From the NCBI GenBank assembly GCA_027625915.1, contig JANTQA010000063.1, forward strand, positions 5,351,501 to 5,415,500: a stretch of 64,000 bases of DNA, written 5' to 3'. Shown here one piece after another: positions 1-11,429 of the stretch. The position numbers were made by a program, and so were the translations under genes. The stretch's first letter is position 1, and each line of letters opens with the position of its first letter. The notes under the pieces are model-generated. The model was not told the DNA's origin and ran no database searches. It was given only the letters and a program-made list of their open reading frames with translations. The DNA is from Anaeramoeba flamelloides (Eukaryota > Metamonada > Anaeramoebidae).

Positions 1-113
1 ATTCTGAGTTCCCCATTGAGAAAAACAAGAATAGTTCATTTTAATCTTTAACTGGTAATTGAATAATAAATAGGAAACATTTTTCAGTTCATTTTCCATG
101 CATTTCTTTTAGA

Positions 114-203
114 AATCAAGCCTCCAAACGGAGTATGTTGGTATTTGTGGTCTCTATTTGAAAAAGGAAATCAAAATGAAGTGAAAATTGTTTACATTTC
201 TTA
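114..203 (+). other. possible terminal exon of a gene running in from the left
   Basis: A pyrimidine-rich stretch ending in TTTTAG precedes a short open stretch of varied, coding-like composition (EIKPPNGVCW, then YLWSLFEKGN, then a TAA stop). This is what a last exon would look like. No upstream exon can be seen because the window begins 114 bases earlier, and the sequence just before it resembles a dispersed repeat. It could therefore equally be chance. No function is assigned. Confidence 0.2.
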
Positions 204-1049
204 ATCAAAAAATTTGATCTCCTATTGAAGATCCAAAGAAAATTCTAAAGAAATAAATATGATTTCTCTAAGATTATTTTCAGTAATTCAATAAACTTAG
301 AATAACAAATTTTAACCAAGTGACTATTTATCTTGCAATAATTAAAATTTTTGCATCTGAATTACGAGTCAAAAAAAATCGGAAAAAAAAACAAAAATCA
401 GAAAAAAAGATTTAAAATGATTACAAATTTACAAAATATATTTTTTCTTCTAATATCCATACTAACACTTTAAACACATGTAATTCACCGATTAAAACTG
501 GGTCTCTTTAACAGAAAAATAGTTTATTCAGAATACCTTTTAGCAAAAAATGTGAACTTTTCACAAGTCTAATAATTTTTACAATCTTAACCTTTTAGGG
601 ATCCTAACCATTCCTAAAATTGATTTTACTATTTCATAATTACCTTTTCAAATCTATAAACACATAAAAAATCCATAATTTTTCTAATTATTTTTACATT
701 TACTTTTACAAGTTTGATTTGTTTTCAAATTTGGATTTTTACTTGAAAATTCCTCAAAGATTTTTTTTTTTGAAATTTTTCATTAAAAATCTGTTTGAAT
801 TATTTTTTTTTTTGTTTTTTGTATTTTTGACTTTGAAAAGTAATCCCCCCCCCCCTCCCAATTTATTTGGAATGAAAATACTTTTTGAAAAGTGAATAAA
901 AAGAAAAAAGTTACTTTACACCCTCCTGTGTGGAAATTTATACCGTAAAAACAATTTTTTTTGAGAGTATTGGATCTTACTCAAGCATTGAAAACAATAC
1001 CTGACAAAAAAATAATTACGTGACATGATTTTTAATATTATTATAGGTT

Positions 1050-1200
1050 TTGATGATAACATATATTATCAGGATATAAACAATTCAACAGCGATAATTA
1101 TTTAAAAATCCTGATAAATAACAAAATATGATGATTTTCTAAAAAATCGCGATTTTTTGCAACTTTATCATGACTTAATCAGAGAGATCATCAAAAGCCT
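1050..1200. repeat. short inverted-repeat element, family L (copy 2)
   Basis: The two ends are inverted copies: GGTTTTGATGATAACA on the left, and on the right the complement of a closely similar GGCTTTTGATGAT. Subterminal GATAAT/ATCGCGAT motifs are also present. The same ends and motifs bound the longer element at 49411-50664, so this is read as an internally deleted, MITE-like relative. There is no coding capacity. Confidence 0.5.
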
Positions 1201-2468
1201 CTTTTAATATTAGGGAAATTTTGTGTAATTGATGAATAATTTCTTTTATTTAAGAATCAAACTTTAAAAAATATAACTAAATACTGATTAGAATGATGGT
1301 TAATCAAATTACACTTGTTCAAAACATGATTCAATCAATCAAAAAATAAGAATAATAACAAATATGATTGTCCAAACTCCTTGTAAACCTTTATAAAACT
1401 CTATTGTTTTTCAAAAAAAGGTTGTTATACTTTCGGTTATCGTAGAATTATGGGAGTACTCTACTAACACCCCACTTTAATAGATTTTATATACTGTAGC
1501 CAAAATAAAGCATCCAAAAAAATTTAATTTGTGCTTCAAAATAAAAAGCGTTTTTTTTTGTTATAGAAGACCTATACCTTAACCAATCAAATAAACTAAT
1601 AATAAACCCGAAATAAATATGGTGTTTGTTTCTTAAAGTTTTTTTATTTAAAAAGAAATTCTAAAAATGAAGGATTAAATTGGAAAATTTATCTCAAAAA
1701 ATGGAGTAAATTTTTAAAGAAAATTTTTTTCTTCATCAAAATAAAAATAAAAAAAACAAAAAATTGAGAAAATTATGAAATATTTTCAACTATTTGCATG
1801 AATAATTTAAATTTTACTGAAAATAATGAGACCTTTACTTTCAAAATTGATTTGAACTTCGGTCTACTATAGGGTAGTCGGTTAAATGTTGCCTTGGAAT
1901 AAGAAGAAAAAAAAGAACGGTAAATATTTTGAAAAACGAATTGGAGTCTTTGTCCAAGCATTATTTTGAATACTGTAGGTTTATTACTAAGTTCATTAAA
2001 AAAGTTGGTTATATATAAAAAGGATTTGATTGAAAATAAGAGCAATTACACCACAATTAATAATATTCACAATTAAATAAAATGTTATGGCCTTTATTCG
2101 TGTCGTGTATTTTTTTCACCAGTATAATATTTTATTTTTTAGGTCAGTGTATCGATATTTAGTCAACAAAAATGAACTTTAGTTTTAGGAAAAAAGAAGT
2201 ATAATAACATTATATTTCTTATAATTTATCAAGATTTGCAAAAATGTAAACATTTTTTCTACTTTATATTCCTTGTCTTTGGTGTTTTCAATATTTTGAT
2301 CGAACAAATCGATTAGTTTCATCAAACAAAACCCAATTTAGTGATCCATAATAAATAAACAATCCAAAAATACAGGAATAGTTACACAAGAAATTATATA
2401 ACAAACAGCCCTTCTTGCAAAATTCCATTTCTCAACAACCTAAACCATAAAAACAAAAAAATAAAAAA

Positions 2469-3940
2469 ATGAGTCAAAAAACACAAACAATCCCAAAAGA
2501 GTTGCCAATTGAAAAAACGATTAACAACTTGAAATTTGATTTTTATCTTAACTGTGTTTATGTAGATAAAGAATATTTATATTTAACAAGTTTTGGATTT
2601 GACATTTGCAAAATTCCATTGGGTGTTCGTACAATCTTTGCTTCTCAATTTTTCTTTTCTTGATTAAGAAATCATTAAAATTAATACAACCTTTCTGTTT
2701 GGGGGTACTAATAAAAAAAATACCATCCAAAACAAAACAAAACAAAACAAAACAAAAAAGAAAAAAAAGGATCTAAAAGAAAAAAGAATATATAAACCCA
2801 TTCATTCCGGTGGTATTCTTGAAATAAGAAAAAGAAAAGGAGAAGATCTAATAATAACATGCTCAAAGGACAGAACGGTTATTGCAACTGATCCCGAGAC
2901 CCTTGAAAAAGTGAAAGAATTTTCTGGCAATACAACGTGGGTCAAAAATACAATTGATTACCAAAACAAAATTTATTCGATTTCATGTTCAAATCAAATT
3001 ATATGTTGGGACTTTGGAACAACCAAATTAATCAAAAGAATCCAAACAAGTGAAAACAAACTTATTTGTGGTACATTCCATGAAGAGTCAGGAAAAATCT
3101 TTGCAGGAACGAGAAACGGAAAAGTTCATGTTCTTGATCTTGAAAGTAATCAAGTGATCAAAACATTTGAAGCATACAACAATGGCTGGGTTGTGGACAT
3201 TGTAAGCAGGGAAGGGATAATTTATACTGCACTAGGGGAATTTGGGGTTGATAGGAGTGATTACCAAATCAAAAGTTGGGATGTGAAAACCTATCAAAAC
3301 CTCAGAAATTATAGAGGGCACGGAAAGGGCACTAAAAAAATCAAAATTAAGTGGAATTATCTCTTTTCCACTGGACACGACAAGACAATCAAAATATGGG
3401 ATCTTGAGACCACAAAATTATTATATTTTGTTAATTTAGTTGGTGGGTGTTTGGGCTTTGACTTGAATACGAAATTTCTTTATGTAACAAGTAATTCTGA
3501 TTTAGTCCTTATTAATATCGAGAATGAATTAGACATGTATTCCTCATTTAAATTTCTCAAATGGTTGAAGAATCCAAATTTTAGTGACTTTCAAATATTT
3601 GATTATCCCATTCATAAATTCTTAATAAAACTCAGGTGCGGAAAGCAACCCAAAGAGATCAAAACCATTCTTGAAAAGAATTTCACAAAAGAAGATACTT
3701 TGAAATTTTTGGAATGGGTCTATGGTAAAAATTGTCACTCTTCTTCTTCCTTGAAGGAAATTCAAAAAATCGCAAACAAATTAGAAATCCAATGCCTCCA
3801 ACAAAAAACTATTCAATCTGATTTAATCAAAGCCTATTTCGATGAAAGTTCCAAAGATTTTTCAATACTTGTTAAAAATCCAAAGTTTAATAATGATAAT
3901 GTTAATAATAATAATAATAATAACAATAACAACAACAACA

Positions 3941-3975
<35 letters not shown>

Positions 3976-4299
3976 AACGACGACAAGAATAAAGAAGAGG
4001 AAGAATTTGTGGAAATACGAGTACACAAATTCATATTATTAGCAAAATGTGGATTATTTAGAGCGTTCTTTGAATATACTCAAAAAGAAACCAATAAAGT
4101 AAAAGACTATTCAGGAAAATCCATTGAATCTATAAAAAAATTCATCAAATATCTCTATTTTGATGATTTGAAATTAACAAGTGATGACGACCCACAGTTA
4201 ATCGTCGAAGAACTTGGAGATGCAGCTAATTATTATCAATTAGATAAATATTCTAATTTGCCAAACTGTTTGAAACAAATCAAAAAAAATCTAATTTAA
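2469..4299 (+). CDS. WD40-repeat protein with C-terminal BTB/POZ-like regions
   Basis: Two exons. Exon 1 (2469-2628) is followed by a 40-base GTACAA...TTAAG intron (2629-2668), and exon 2 is 2669-4299. The junction restores frame and gives about 596 residues. Without it, exon 1 stops at once and exon 2 would lack a start. An alternative donor at 2623 cannot be excluded, but the other introns here favour GTA. Residues ~40-350 hold beta-propeller strands with WD signatures (IKIWDLETTK, IICWDFGTTK, QIKSWDVKTY). From ~360 come BTB-like segments (YPIHKFLIKLRCGK; IRVHKFILLAKCG). An Asn-then-Asp homopolymer at ~461-494 splits the second BTB unit. WD40 and BTB domains commonly mediate protein-protein contacts, and BTB proteins often act as cullin-3 adaptors. 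The partner here is unknown. The ankyrin-BTB protein at 50920-52653 also has a charged homopolymer inside its BTB region. Confidence 0.8.
3888..3990 (+). repeat. in-frame trinucleotide tract encoding poly-Asn then poly-Asp
   Basis: The tract passes from AAT to AAC to GAC triplets, encoding about 17 Asn and 15 Asp in series inside the WD40-BTB coding region. It keeps triplet register throughout, as expected for a tolerated coding microsatellite. It also generates long spurious open frames on both strands. Confidence 0.9.
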
Positions 4300-4376
4300 A
4301 TTATCTTAATCACGCAAACCTCATCAAAAACAAATATTTTTAAGGAATTATTCTATAACTACCAAATACTAAAATA

Positions 4377-4921
4377 AAATCCAATTAAAAATTTTAAACA
4401 CACCAAAATTCAATTTTTGTAAAAAAAATCTTATTTGATCAATTCAAGAAGAAATACCAAATAAGAACCATTCACTAATTGAAATGTTCATAATTGTTTA
4501 TAAATTACAATACTCACAAAACAAAAAATAAATAATTATCAATATAAATAAATCAATTACTGTGTTAAAAATTTTTGGGAGAGAGCAAAACAAAAAAATA
4601 CATTGGTAAATTTGTAAAAATTCTCTTTAGGAATATTGATTGATCAAAAGTTTAGATACCATTGACTAATTTTATTTGAGTGCTTCGATTTTGAACAACT
4701 CAACCTTAACATAATATCAATTGTTTAAAAAAAAATATTTTGATTGAACGAAACAAGTAGGGTAATTCAAAAAACAAAATGAATAAAAAAAATCGAAAAG
4801 AAGGAAAAAATATTTTTCATATTTTTTCAAAAAAATTAAAATTATTTCCAATTTGAATGAAATTGGATTATTGTGATTATTTGGACCGTTTTAACTGTGT
4901 GGAAAATTTTAAATTTTAGTT
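4377..4921 (+). mobile_element. non-autonomous TIR transposon, family B (copy 1)
   Basis: 545 bp bounded by TA dinucleotides. The right end reads inward as AACTAAAATTTAAAATTTT and the left as an imperfect version (AAATCCAATTAAAAATTTT). It matches the elements at 10101-10636 and 15202-15742 along its whole length, those two lying in the opposite orientation. TA flanks and inverted ends suggest Tc1/mariner derivation. There is no transposase frame, so it is MITE-like. It begins about 75 bp after the WD40-BTB stop codon. Confidence 0.75.
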
Positions 4922-5114
4922 TATTTAAAAGATTTTTTTGATACTATTATTAAATTCCTTATTTTTTATCTTAGAAGTGATAAAAAAAATATGAACAAAG
5001 AAAAAAATAAGAAAAGAGAATTTTTTCATTGAGATCAAAATTTTTCCCAGTGAATTATACAATATATTGAAATTGCTGTTAATTGTAAAATAATACCCAA
5101 ATAAAAATTTTTTT

Positions 5115-5335
5115 ATAACATCTATATAACATTTTGATAACAAAATTTCCTTTTATATGGTGATGTTTTTTTACATATTTTTTAAAAAAATATTCTTATA
5201 ACATGCTACAAATTTTATAACACATTTTATAACAAATATTTATGTTATAAAAGTTATTATAAATTTTTATAACATTTTAAACATTTATAACACCTTTACA
5301 ACAAGTTTATAACATGTTATAAAAAACTTTTTTTA
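5115..5335. repeat. degenerate array of TTATAACA-type motifs
   Basis: The word TTATAACA, or close variants, recurs about ten times in ~200 bases at irregular spacing, with its inverse TGTTATAA mixed in, so the region can fold on itself. It is not a clean tandem array. Origin unknown: possibly transposon subterminal repeats or plain low-complexity expansion. Confidence 0.5.
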
Positions 5336-6429
5336 TAAGGGAAAAAGATCAAAATTTTCATTCAACTTTCCAAAAAAATCACATCTCAACATTTAAAAGA
5401 AATAGTCAAAAATCTAAATTCTAAAATGGGAAATTAATACTTTTAAGCTTCATTTTACAGAATTAACAATTTGAAAAGTTCCATGATTTAAAAATCTTTT
5501 TTTGGAAATTTTCAGAATTTGAACGATAATTTTGTTCTCTATCTTTTGCAACCAATAGTAAACATTATACTAGTTATATTGAAGAGAAAAATTTGGAATA
5601 AATTCCACAGAAAAAAACTAGATCACCTAACTTATCAATAGTATCAGTTTTGAAATTTATTCCATAACTTTAAGAAATTCCTCATAATAATTAAAAATAA
5701 AAATTTGCGTGCATTGGTGTTCTTAACTGTGACTTAACTTAACAATTCCTATAAAATGACTTAACTCTTCATAATCAAAAAAAAAAAATGGTTTTATTTT
5801 TTATTTTTTTCTAAATTTATAAATTTTCTTTTTTTACCTCTTTCAAAATCTCTTATAAATATTTATTTTTTTCTTTTTTTCTGAAGAAAAAAAAAACTAA
5901 ATTTTTTTTATTATTTTTAAAATGAGATAATTTGCAATCAAAACAACAAAAAAAGAAGAGTATAGATTTGACATTTTTTTTAACCAACAAATGGTATTAA
6001 CACCATTTTCCAAACTTTCCAAGAAAATTGAAGGAAAATTTTTTTGGCTTTATTGAAAAAATAAATTGGTGACTTTGACCAAAATATGTGTTCAATTGGT
6101 TTTGAATTGAGACTTTTGATAGCCTCACCGTTTTCAATTTAAAAAAACAAAAAAATCCCCTAACCGCTACTAAAATAACTAAAATAACAATTTTAAAGCC
6201 GTTTTTAATAGTAAGATAATTCAAATTTTACTTTAATCAAATTGAAAATAAGAAGATCAGATAATACACAAACTTTACCTTCAATGAAATGATTTCTCAA
6301 AATCTTTCAAATGACTCCGGTACTATCTTAAACTTTTGAAGTACATATCTCTTTCTTAGTGGTTATTATCTAAATTTATTTTAATAAAAATTTGTAACTA
6401 AATTTTTTTTGTACAAATGAAACAAAATA
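5336..6429. other. gene-free stretch with a solo family K-like end
   Basis: The word CATTCAACTTTCCAAAAAA at about 5360 matches the inverted ends of the foldback element at 48347-48537, so an old relative may begin here. A matching opposite end is only weakly visible near 5505-5520. The rest is A/T-rich with no coding signal. Confidence 0.4.
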
Positions 6430-6956
6430 AACCCCATTCCAAAAATTTGGACACACCCAAAATCAAAAATAGGCAAAAAAAACCCAATTTATTGTATTTT
6501 CCCAAACTTAATATAAAACTACATTTAAGTAACAAGGTATTAATTTTTTTATAAGTAATCATTTTCAGCCAAATAAAAGAAAAAAATTTAAAACTCAAAA
6601 ATAAAAACAGGTGTGTCCAAAATAATGAAACGAGCGGAACAAAAAATGTATTACTAAATTTGTTGAAATTTCACTAACAATTGTTGATCGATCAAATGAT
6701 AAGATATCATCTACCAATTGTATTTGATTTTCCAATTTAACAAACTCAACACTAACCTTCTATCAACCATTGAAAAAAAATTTCGAGATCTAACGAAACA
6801 GATTACGTAACTGCAAAAAAGGAAATGAAAACAAAACAAAAAAGACAAAAAATGAAATTGTTTGTAAAATCAAAATTCTTTCCAATTTGAATTTAAAGTA
6901 CAGTAATGATGTTCTTTCCACTGTTTAAACTGTGTCCAAATTTTTGGAATCTAGTT
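6430..6956 (+). mobile_element. non-autonomous TIR transposon, family A (copy 1)
   Basis: 527 bp flanked by TA on both sides. Both ends carry the inverted 20-mer ATTCCAAAAATTTGGACACA, preceded by AACYM-type terminal bases. It is near-identical in length and clearly alignable to 48707-49238. Interior landmarks such as the GATCGATC box and the ACTCAA/CTAACCTT stretch are shared with family B, so A and B are sister families. No transposase frame is present. It is read as a Tc1/mariner-type MITE. Confidence 0.8.
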
Positions 6957-7059
6957 TAGATATTATAATGTCCATATATTCCAAAAATTATTCTTTTATT
7001 CATATGAATAAATTTAAACTTTATTATTATAAACTCTCGAAAATAATTTGGATTATGTT

Positions 7060-7640
7060 ATTAATTATTGATTCAAAATAATCAAATTAAAAAGTATTTC
7101 TTTAGATTATAAGTTGAATTTTCAGAGTTTTAAAAAGTAATTTTGGGAGAATTTTTAATTTATTTGTTTGGTTTTTTTTATCCAATTTTTTTATTCAAAA
7201 AAAAGAAAAAATTGAATTATAATATTCTACAATACATAAAAATTATTTTTTTTTTCAAGTTTAAAATAATTATTGTAATTTTAGAGAAATCAAGTGAATT
7301 TTTTATACGGAGCTATTTCAAAACTTTGTGGTTTCATTTTTATGCATATTTTTTGTATAGTTCTTTCACATATACAATAAGGTTTCTATCTTATTCCAAG
7401 AAACTATTTCTTTTTTGGGAAATAATTTTGAAAATAAGTTGGATTTTGATCTGTCCAAAAATGGAGATAAATGGATCAAACTTTTAAAAAAACAATAATA
7501 ACTTCTGATAAAAGTATTCAAAATCAGTTTGGTATTATATTAATCAGATTTTTTCTTTATTTTTCAATTCCAAGATGTAAAAATTTTCGGAATTCATTAT
7601 TAAAATTTCTTGAAGATTTTTTTTTTAGTTTACTCTTCCC
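7060..7640 (+). repeat. dispersed repeat family D (copy 2, partial)
   Basis: Aligns with the right half of the copies at 39375-40585 and 52991-54196. Shared landmarks are ATTAATTATTGAT, AAAAAGTATTTCTTT, the AATTTTGGGAGAA stretch and a terminal TTGAAGATTTTTT. It ends ~130 bp before the SMP3 start codon, so that promoter region lies beside repeat DNA. The 114-codon open frame inside it is an A/T-rich artefact. Confidence 0.65.
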
Positions 7641-7772
7641 TTAAAAAGATAATCAAATTCTTTTTAAATTTTAAACGAATTGGAGAAAAATAAGATACAA
7701 TTTCAGCAATACACAATCACAACTTACTTTGAACTTTGAATAACTTATCTGAATAATCAAATATTCGAAAAA

Positions 7773-10700
7773 ATGATATTTGGAAAGTATGATACTTTCA
7801 TTTTTTATAGTTTTACAAAACTCACTTTAATGGCATTTCGGCTGCTTGAAATATTACCTTTTTCTTGGCCTGTTTTTATCAGACTATTTACGATACTATC
7901 TCCAGGTTATATCCACCCAGACGAGTATTTCCAAAACCCAGAGATTGTTGCCTCTGATGTCTTTAAATTTACAGCACATCGCGCTTGGGAATTCCAACCG
8001 GAATGGGCTTGTCGTAGTGCAGCTGTTCCGTATTTAACAACTGGTCTAACATACCTACCACTTTGGATCATAGAATCTGTTATTGGCCTCAACGTAGTTA
8101 ATGCAGAAACAATGATTTTGTTGCCTCGTTTAATAATGTTTATTTATAGTCTATTGTTCGGTAAACTTTTGATCCTTTTGTTCAAAATAGCTACATTTTG
8201 AGACTGTGCTTTTTTTTTCTTCTTCTTCCTTATTTCCTGTTTTTTCCCTTTATTCAATGATTTTTTTTTTTTTCTTTTGTTTGAATGTTTACTTTTTTTT
8301 TTTCAAAAAAGATCTTGCAATTATGAAAATTTGTAAAAGAATGGGCATTTCTGCTTCTGGTGCTTTGTCGTGGATATCCTGTTCTTGGATAGTATTATTC
8401 TTTACACGGACCTTTTCTAATACAATAGAAGCAATTATTTTAGCTGTTGCTTTAATGGTTGCAACAGAAAGATCAAGCCTAAATTCCACAACCATCAAGA
8501 ATAATAAAATCTTTAAATTAGGTAAGAATTAACATCCTTTTATTTTGAATTTCTTCTCAACAGACCTTTTAATTCAAAAGGAGATTTTATATTAGAAATT
8601 TGTCCAATCTTATGGAAAGCAAATAAGGCGTTTCGTATTGAGTAAAGAAAATTCCAAAAACTGTGACAAATATAAGTTCTTTGTATAGACCTAAAAATAA
8701 GTCTATTGAAGTTTTCTAACTGTTTTAAAGTTTCAAAAGAAACTTTTTAGGTATACCTTTTTAAAATAACCTTTCTCACGTTTGAATAATAAATGGGAAA
8801 AAATTTCATTTCATTTTCCTATTTTTCATTTCTTTACAAATAGTTTTTCAGAGAAATTGAATGTAATTTGTTTCTATCTGCTTATTTCTTTGGGTATTTT
8901 ATTATGTATTCGTATATGCAGAGTAAACGAAGAATCCTAAATGGATAGTCAGATTTCTCAAAATTGAAAAAAGATAATATCAACTGAAATTTTATTCCAT
9001 TTAAAATTCAAATACCTGTCTTAAATCAAAAAAACAACAATTGTATTTATAGTTGAAAATTATTAAATTCACTTTCAAAATGACACTATTTTTTATCTCG
9101 GAATTTGGGTAGAAAAAAACACACACATATCTTGAAAATAATTTCAAAAAAGTAGAAAAATCCTTGAAAACACTTAATCGATTGTTTCAACAAAATAAAC
9201 TCAATAATGGAGTCAAAATAACTTCTTTCAAAGCTCTCATTTTAAGACAACTTTATTATGGCCTCGAAATATTTGATTTGATACAAAGTGATTTTGAAAG
9301 AATTGATAGATTTATACATAAATCAGTTACAACTTTCTTACAAATTAATATTCATTCATCACGATTAATTTATAAAACTGAAGCAAAAACTGATCTTGCT
9401 AGATTAAAAATATACCGAAGAAAATATAAATTGATTGAATAATTAGATTTCAAAAATTTAAAAAAATTAAAAACGGTACTAAATTTTCGGACACTTGAAA
9501 ATGAAAATATTAATTGGTATACTGATGAATTAAAATTATTAGATTTAGAATTAATAGTTTTTCGATTCACCAAATAGGAAAATTCAACGAGTTGAAAAGT
9601 TTAACAATATTTCCGAAATTATAAAACAACAAAATTGCAATTTCAAACAGTCGTGTCGTCAAGTGCTGTAGAGTGCCGTCAAGTGCCTAGGTTTTCCATA
9701 ATTCAAAAGAATAGAGTAAAATCAAAGATTTAACTCAATTCTTTTAAATTATGGAAAACCTAACGGCAAAAAATATTTAAACGGAAAACTTCAAAAACAA
9801 TTTTAAAATTTTGAAATTTTAAATTTTGTATTTTTGAAATACACTCATATAATCAACATTATTATTATAACAATTTGGAAAAAGGTTTGCAACTTTATTA
9901 GATATTAATGGGAATTAAAAAAAAAAAAAAAATGATAAGTTTTCAGTAATATTTTTTTCATTTTTAATTGTAAAATTTTTGAAATTTTTATTTGACTTAT
10001 TGGTGAGATTATTTTAATCTATTTTTTTAAATAGTCTAAATGGAATCATAATTTTTCAATTTTAAATAAAATATTTCTTTCAAAAGATATCGTTAAATTA
10101 AACTAAAATTCAAAATTTTCCACACAGCTAAAACGGTCCAAACAATCACAATAAAACAATTTCATTCAAATTGGAAATAAATTTTGATTTTTGTAAAATA
10201 GGAAAATCATTTTTTCAATCTTTTTGTAAATATTTAAATTTCATTTTTTGAATTACATAATTTGTTTGGTTCGATTAAATTTTTTTTCAACAATTAATAT
10301 TATGTTAAAGTTGAGTTTTTCAAAATAGAAGAACTCAAATAAAATTAGTTGGTAGTATCTAACCTTTGATCGATCAATATTCCTAATAGAATTTCAACAA
10401 ATTTGCCTAATCAATTTTTTTGTTTTGCTCCATCTATAAAATTTTTAACACAGTAATTGATTTATTTATATTGATAATTATTTATTTTTTGTTTTGTGAG
10501 GATTGTAATTTTTAAACAAGTGTTGGCATTTCAATTAGTTAATGATTCTAATTTGGTATTTCTTCGAGAATTGATTAAATAAGTTTTTTTTTTTTTTATC
10601 GAATTTTGGTGTGTTAAAAATTTTGAATTGGAGTTTTAAATTGAAAAAATGATTTTTTTTCTGTTTTTAGAATATTTTTTATCATTTTATTTTTTTCCAT

Positions 10701-11394
10701 TATTTAGTTTTAATATATATTCCTTGTTTTTTTCTCCAAATTGTTTTAACATTTATTATTTTTTCTTTCTTAATGTTCAATCTAAAGTTCATTCATTGTA
10801 ACTTATTTCAAAAAAAAAAATACTCCAAAAATAGGGGTTTTTTTCAAAAGTCGGTAATTTTGAAAAAGGGGGTATTCGAATCTTAATGAGTTTAATAGCT
10901 ATCTTTTCTATATGACATAAAATTATCATAACTTTGAAAAAATAATTTATAAAAGATGTATAACTGAAATCCAATCTGTAGTTTTGGCTAACTTTAATTT
11001 TCAGAATTTATTTTTTCCTTGTAGTGTAAACTCTTTTTCAAAAATTGTGACTCACCCGAAATAATAAATTGAAAAAAAAAAAATATCCTTTAGTATTCAA
11101 GAACTATTAATAACTAAATATGATTTTTAATTAACTTAAAAGTCATTCTAAATCTATAAAAGCCTGATATATTAAAAATTAAAAAAAATAAAACCAAAAA
11201 CTAAAAAAAAGTGATTCACAATTTTTGAAATGAGCATTACAGATTTTTTATTACTGAACTTACACTGAAAAAAAGTTGAACAACAAGATTTTTTATGAAT
11301 AATTAAATTCATTTTAAAAGACATTACATGGTCTAAATTTTCTTAGTGATTATTTGTCTTTTCGAAGATATCTTTTTTTTTTTCCAAAGGATCT

Positions 11395-11429
<35 letters not shown>

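Larger units (their letters stand above)
1..2468. other. intergenic region upstream of the WD40-BTB gene
   Basis: A+T-rich DNA with no convincing gene. It contains a C-run near 845-857, a short inverted-repeat element at 1050-1200, and an exon-like scrap near 114-203 (both listed separately). The stretch around 45-115 resembles 8780-8835, so part of this region may be an old dispersed repeat. The last ~60 bases before 2469 are A-rich and C-bearing, like the leaders of other genes here. Confidence 0.5.

Noticed and set aside
3834-4042. Poly-Ser/Leu and poly-Thr open frames on both strands
   Set aside because: They are shifted readings of the Asn/Asp triplet tract of the WD40-BTB gene.
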